A stretch of 64,000 nt of DNA from Saccharina japonica (taxonomy: Eukaryota > Sar > Phaeophyceae > Laminariales > Laminariaceae): assembly GCA_008828725.1 (NCBI GenBank), contig MEHQ01002044.1, positions 259,839 through 323,838 on the forward strand. Reading direction: 5' to 3'. The first letter of the stretch is position 1. The number at the start of each line of letters is the position of its first letter. Position numbers and translations under genes: made by a program. The notes below the pieces were generated by a model. That model was not told where the DNA came from and did not search any database. It saw only the letters and a list, made by a program, of their open reading frames with translations. Below are positions 59,101-64,000 of the stretch, piece by piece.

Positions 59101-60571
59101 TACCAGTACGTATGATATGATACACAAGTGAATGCGCTTACATCAGAGTGTCGGTCGACAACTAAAAGAAAAGTCAACAAGGTCGTAACACCAACAAAAA
59201 AGGAATTGAGGTAACCAAGGGCAGTCGACACATATTCATACCAGTTATTACAGGGGACCATAGTAAATACTAGTAATACTAGTAAATAGGACCTACGGTA
59301 CATACAAAAAACAATATATTTCCCTATTCTTACTATATATTAATATTAATAACACTATTTGGTCCTATTTACTATAGGTCCTCAGTAATAGTATCATACG
59401 TACGTGTGCTGAATATGAAACACAGAATGGAAGCACATCTAGACATCCAGGTATATCCATGGCGAAAGTATCGCACAAGCGGCTGCACGCGCACGAGCAA
59501 GCGCGGCAGACCCATGGGCCGTGACTCGCATTCCCGGAGCCTTTCAGAGTTTCGGAAACTAAACCCGATCATGCCGAGAAAGTCGATTCGGCGGTTGACG
59601 CTCATTTTTCACTTTTCACTTCTTCACTTTTACGCAGGGTCCCCTCCTAATATCTAATATCTCCTCATATATTCAGATATTACTATTTAATATCATACTA
59701 TTACGAGTAATAGGCCTCAACAACACTCAACCACGACCACCAACAAACTGGTAGGCCAGCAACCATTGCAATTGCTACGTAGGAGCTACAGCAGTAGTAG
59801 TAGGTACTTGCCAGCTGTGGCGGGCTATTGCTGCCGCTACTACACTACGACGTATGAATATGTACCTCTGTGTACCCCTCTGTCGGAGCCTATTGACAGC
59901 AGAAAGGTCCATGGCGCACGGTTAGATGAACAGGTTTATTTGTAGCGCACACCTGGCGATCATTTTTACAGTTCTCCCCTTTTGGAGATATTTCAACAAA
60001 ATGACAAAAAAAAATGTCCCCTCTAGTTCCAAGTACAGCGCTTTACACCCACGAATAAGAAACAACCTGATAAGAACATGAGGCTCACCTTTTGAGGGGA
60101 GTTGAGAAATTTAGGTTAAGAAATCGTGGTCAACGGCCGGCGAGCGCTACACCACACCCTATACTGTATATATATATACATAATTTGCCTATCTATCCTG
60201 AAGATAAGGTTGTTCAAGGACGGTGTACAATGAAGTTTCAAGGCTTGCTCAGATTACGCGTACGTAGTCATTCCTTGTTAGCTGACCCATACTGATGTAC
60301 TTCGATCCCGAAATGCGGGTACAGGTCGAAAGGGGATACGACCAATACAGTTACGACTACGAGTGCGTTCGATTCCATAAGAGAGGAGGAGGAGGAGACG
60401 GATGGAGTTTTGAGCGTTGAGCCTTGAGCCTTGATCGCACCTGTTGAAGAATCTCTTCTTCGGTAAGGCGCCGACATCCTTGTCTCGGAACTCGCGCACA
60501 AGCCCTTGCTGGAGGGCAACGAAGTCGTTGAATCGCTTCTCGATCATCCAGTTTGATCCCCGGAACGACAC
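56141..60571 (-). CDS. PX-domain (sorting-nexin-like) protein
   Basis: Minus exons 60571-60441, 58899-58788, 56741-56671 and 56207-56141 join in phase. The first reads SFRGSNWMIEKRFNDFVALQ and GALPKKRFFN, the second FDPQFLFERSQALQAFL and SMLNFLE. This is the C-terminal two-thirds of a PX domain: the RR/KR-[FY]-x-DF core, the PPKxxF-like loop, then xxFIxxRxxxLQxFLxxLL and LxxFL. PX domains bind phosphoinositides, mostly PI3P, on endosomes. The next exons read MGKPVDVGDSADADLAAR and CEEIEQKRLTDLLQDFSDRM; the latter is helical and charged and could belong to a BAR-type coiled coil, as in SNX-BAR proteins, but this is inference. The first PX strands and the 5' end must be upstream, probably including 61608 and 61811. 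The 3' end may continue into the exons at 53730-51499. Confidence 0.68.
56876..56896. repeat. (GGGC)n microsatellite
   Basis: Five GGGC units within an intron of the PX gene; potential G-quadruplex on the plus strand. Confidence 0.9.
59248..59388. mobile_element. TTAC-family MITE, copy 3
   Basis: Starts TTACAGGGGACCATAGTAAA, ends CTATAGGTCCTCAGTAA, flanked by TA. Interior AAATAGGACCTACGGTACAT. It lies in the PX-gene intron between 58899 and 60441. Confidence 0.87.
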
Positions 60572-61419
60572 CTTCGTGTGTTTGTGCGGGTACATATATC
60601 ATAGACACGAGCGAGCGACTTTATAAATTTTACATTTTTGGAGCATCAGTCCCGGCTTCAAGAGGGGTGTTGTTGTTGTTGTTGTTTTTCTTCACATTAA
60701 ACTCGTTTCAGTTGCTAATCCCTATTTATAGTCTGATCTAGCAAGATCACGGCCCGTGGTCACAAAAGTGCTAGAGCCATCAGAGAATCCTAAAGAACAC
60801 GTACACTTAGCAGGGAAAGGATACACAAGTCCGAAGAGGTACACCTAAAATCCCTACAGCATGTTATGTGTGTCCAAAACTGAACTACACGCCCGCAATC
60901 TCCATTCGACTACAGCAGCATCCCCCCCCCCCCCCCCCTCCCACTCTTTACCAATGAATTTGCCGACTACAGCGTAACTACTGTCTGAAGTGCTGTCTGT
61001 ACAAAAACAAACGGTAGGCGTGGGAACAAGATGGAGCACGCAGCTGCTGTCTGAAGTGCTGCCAGAATGACAGTCCGCGGGCACAAAGTGAAAAAGAACA
61101 GCCAACCAACCAAAGCCATCATGTCCATTGACAATTACCCGAATCTATCCTGAACGGTCTGTGTTAGGCACAGCATTATAAACATCGACACTGATTAGGA
61201 ATCGTTCCACATTGAAGGGGTCTTCCACGATCAGGCACACAATGAAGGCACCCGGGGTGTCCGCGCCATCTCTGCCGCGTCTCTCTACAAAACCAGTGAC
61301 GTCATCCACACCGACCCAACAACAACATTCGGGGGAAAAAGCGAAGAATTTGTCAACAGAAAACAGAAAAACAAAAATGTTCGTCCGTCACGGGTCGATG
61401 TCGTCCGTGCTCCGGATCG

Positions 61420-61811
61420 CTTCTCCTGTGCGCTGCTGTGCTGCTGCGCCGGCGCGCTGCTGTGCTGCTGCTCAGGCGCGCCGCTCCGGTGCCGCTCGGC
61501 CAGTCCTAGCACGACCACACTCGACCCGCTCCGTCCGTACACGCTCTCGTTGCTGTCCTTCCCAGTCGGCTCCTCGCTTTCTCTCTCGTTGCACTCAGGG
61601 TGCTTGGTCTGAAAAATAAAAATTCTCGCGCTGAAGGGATTGACCAGTCCAACAACAGCTCGTCGCCACACGCTCCCTCCTCCTTTGATGGCGAAGCCAG
61701 GTTACTGAGACAGTACAGCTCCCTCTAGCAAACATACCTAGGGCTGTGTACGTAGTGTCCGTCCACCTTTCTGATGGCGTCTGCCTCCGCGCACAAAAGT
61801 GAGATGGACAT
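61420..61811 (-). CDS. Candidate N-terminal exons of the PX-domain gene
   Basis: Two exon-like blocks. 61811-61739 starts ATG, reads MSISLLCAEADAIRKVDGHY and ends at a GTATGT donor. 61608 downward follows a TTTATTTTTCAG acceptor and reads ECNERESEEPTGKDSNESVY then a Gln/Ser/His-rich low-complexity stretch. Codon bias is good in both, but their phases do not join directly, so an exon or alternative site is missing. Disordered Ser/Glu-rich N termini are common in sorting nexins. Confidence 0.35.
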
Positions 61812-61913
61812 TGCTGTCTACACCGACGGCCAAAAAGGCCCGTGCATCTGGACTAATAACACAATAACTCCCCATGTATCAGGCACATAAAAAAAAAAGC
61901 CACCGTACAGCTA

Positions 61914-62052
61914 TTACGGAGGACCATAGTAAACACTAGTGAATAGGACCAAATATTGTTGGTAAAAATAGGTAAATAGGTAAATATATAGGTTTTGTGC
62001 GTACCCTAGGTCCCCTATTTACTACAGTAGTATTTACCATGGCTCCCCGTAA
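61914..62052. mobile_element. TTAC-family MITE, copy 4
   Basis: TTACGGAGGACCATAGTAAA at the left and CCATGGCTCCCCGTAA at the right, TA-flanked. Interior ATATAGGTTTTGTGCGTACC. It is separated from copy 5 by only 17 bp. Confidence 0.88.
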
Positions 62053-62069
62053 TATTAGCTACTAGTAGT

Positions 62070-62192
62070 TTACGGAGGACCATAGTTAATGGGACCAAAT
62101 ATTGTGAGTAAAGTAGGTGAATGTATAGGCTTTTGTGTGTACCGTAGGTCCTATTTACTAGTATTACTAGTATTTACTATGGTCCCTCGTAA
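62070..62192. mobile_element. TTAC-family MITE, copy 5
   Basis: TTACGGAGGACCATAGTTAA at the left and CTATGGTCCCTCGTAA at the right. Same size and interior as copy 1 (TATAGGCTTTTGTGTGTACC). The left TA flank is changed to GT. Confidence 0.88.
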
Positions 62193-62397
62193 TAGTAAGG
62201 CCTCTGACTGTCAAGACGGAACACCGAACAGCAGCAAAACTACCGTATAATGGTATATGATGGTATGATGGTATGGCGTGTGGTGTTTCGCTGATCATGT
62301 GATGACGAGGTGCTGTACGAGTGGGGCAACGGGGCCTACCGTCAATTGTGAATTACTAAATAAAGTGTACCAGGTCTATTATGTATTGTATACAAGG

Positions 62398-62441
62398 GCT
62401 TCGCTCCGCGGGCGGCTGACGCCGCCCGCTACGCTCGCCGA
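62398..62441. repeat. GC-rich palindromic element, copy 2
   Basis: GGCTTCGCTCCGCGGGCGGC, TGAC, then GCCGCCCGC forms a strong hairpin like the one at 43261-43320. A partial inverted relative lies at about 62900-62930 (GCCGCCCGCGGAGCGGAGCC). Confidence 0.75.
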
Positions 62442-62727
62442 AGTAAGAATGTAAGAATACACCAAAATGTGAAGAGGGCAGCAGAAAGAAGAGGCCCATC
62501 CATGCTTTGGCTTTGGTGCAAGTATTGATAGCGACTTTGATAATGCATGATCCAAGAGCTACTTGTGCAGAGCTGATTGTCTATGCTGTGCTGTGTGCTT
62601 GCTGGCGATGTCACGTTCTCATCCGTATCATAGTACCCGGGTGACATTTGCGGAAAAACGAAGCAAGAAAAAACACGAGGACAATCACTGAGAAAAGCAA
62701 AGACAAGTAGTGAGGGTTTTGTATGTA

Positions 62728-62816
62728 TTAACCCATTCAGAACTGAAAAAAAATGTCCCATAGTAATTCCAAGTAGTTTGTCCCCAAATTCGTGGGACCA
62801 GTTCTTAAGGGCTTAA
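62728..62816. mobile_element. piggyBac-like mini-element, copy 2
   Basis: TTAA followed by CCCATTCAGAACTG at the left, and ACCAGTTCTTAAGGGC followed by TTAA at the right: an 89-bp imperfect palindrome bounded by TTAA. It shares its core with the copy at 29174-29260. Confidence 0.68.
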
Positions 62817-64000
62817 GATACAAGAAAACGGAGAAAAATAATTAAAAACACAAAAAAAAAAATCGGGTCACAGGTACACACGTATTATAATACCGGTACT
62901 TTAGCCGCCCGCGGAGCGGAGCCTTCGTAGTATAATACGTACCTGGTATCGTGCGTACGACGTTAAAAGCAATGACGGGAAAAAAACGACAAACAAAAGT
63001 ATTGGCCTGCTGCAGTTGGGATAGGCCTCACGTCAATCACACCCAAGGATATTCTATTCTAAAAAGGTATACGGTATTGCGTCTATTAATAGACGGCGGT
63101 CCGCCACAGGGCTGAATATCAGCGGTACTCCTTGAAAAAAACAGAAGTCTTGTTGGCTTTGTAGCGCGATGTTCAAAGAACAAAACAACAGCAATAAAGC
63201 GGGGGGGGGAAGCTCGTATATACGATACATGCATACATGGTGTGGCCCTCGGCGACACTTTTGTCTTGTCTGCTTGCTCTTGTTGTCGCACTCTGGTAGG
63301 CACTAACGTATATATGATATATACTGCTGTTCTACTGCTGGTATGGCATGTACTTTGCTGCTCCGTGCAGGGCCGATTGCAGGCTGTCCTGCTGTGCTTG
63401 TGTGCTTGTGTGCTTGTATGCTTGTGGTGGCTATCGGAGCTTGGTCTATGCCTTCGCTCTGTACGCAAAAGAACTACAGGTTCACATAATAACAGGGATT
63501 GCTGTTGACCCAGATTCGTTTTCATGCTTGCGACACCGACCGGCTATTAATACTCTCTATAGTTGTAGCAGTAGATGGTATCTACGTGGTACAGTGTACC
63601 TGGTATCTTACTGTATTAATCAAACATCGAAATTAAATCCCATTTCACCGCAAAGAGGAGGAGCAAACCTCATCTACTCGAATCGAAAAAAGGCCGGCTC
63701 TCGTATTTCGAGCGAGAAATGCAGCCACACAGCATCAACATCTCTCAACCTTGGCAACCACCACTCACTCTCAGAGCAATGGCGCATATCATATCATATC
63801 ATACCATACAGCCTCCAACGTTTGGTACCATCTCGTGCGGTGTGAGGCGAGCATTCATCGGCGAAGAACGCTGTCATGCGCGCAAAGCACAGTTTTTATT
63901 TTCCTCTTGTACGCCAATTACCCTCGTTTCATACTCCTGTGCTTTTGTTCGGGTTGAAAAAGTCGTATAAAAAATAGGCCGGGTTCTTGCATTCATTCGA

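Larger units (their letters stand above)
62193..64000. other. No gene recognised apart from repeats
   Basis: Short ORFs here lack codon bias and splice support. An ORF at 62429-62761 on the minus strand overlaps both a GC palindrome and the piggyBac-like element and is not credible. Confidence 0.4.

Noticed and set aside
62429-62761. 110-aa minus-strand ORF
   Set aside because: Overlaps a GC palindrome and the piggyBac-like mini-element; codon use is random.

Overview
This is a window of nuclear DNA from an intron-rich eukaryote. Genes are split into many short exons (often 50-200 nt) with GT-AG and some GC-AG introns, strong G/C preference at third codon positions, and abundant microsatellites, MITE-like elements and satellite DNA. 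There are no bacterial operons or ribosome binding sites. The setting suits a protist alga, perhaps a stramenopile, but nothing here proves the lineage. I rebuilt genes by hand from splice sites, reading phase and codon use. Long uninterrupted ORFs are misleading in this window: most are antisense or repeat-derived.

Layout. 1-2.4 kb holds minisatellite arrays (41-bp unit) and simple repeats. 2.46-8.9 kb (+) is the 3' part of a gene ending in an F5/8 type C (discoidin-like) domain; its first visible intron contains an assembly fault, namely an N gap, a poly-A run and about 2.9 kb of indel-ridden sequence that repeats the preceding 2.9 kb. 11.0-25.4 kb (-) is a large gene whose exons follow the N-terminal HEAT-repeat region of the telomere/replication-timing protein Rif1. 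A short, probably bidirectional promoter with a CCAAT box separates it from a divergent gene at 25.75-32.4 kb (+). That gene encodes an unrecognised protein with a possible N-myristoylation start and a CxxC...HxxxC zinc knuckle that appears only after splicing. 34.5-41.9 kb (-) is a signal-peptide plus single C-terminal membrane-segment protein resembling the V-ATPase accessory subunit Ac45/Voa1. 42-51 kb is repeat-rich: a 570-bp tandem duplication next to an N gap, about ten copies of a 215-225-bp satellite, and an interstitial TTAGGG tract. 51.5-53.7 kb (-) is the 3' end of an unrecognised protein gene. 56.1-61.8 kb (-) encodes a PX-domain (sorting-nexin-like) protein; the two could be one gene.

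Mobile DNA. At least five small non-autonomous families can be told apart by their ends: a five-copy TTAC-ended family, a PIF/Harbinger-like element with TAA target duplication, a mariner-like TA-flanked hairpin, piggyBac-like TTAA-flanked elements and a hAT-like element. Several lie in introns of the genes above. No transposase gene was seen.

The genes are unrelated housekeeping-type functions (chromatin/replication, endosomal sorting, vacuolar acidification). I see no operon-like or defence-type system. The most interesting items are the reconstructed Rif1 gene with consecutive GC-AG introns, the novel zinc-knuckle gene, and an interspersed repeat whose hairpin shows compensatory changes.
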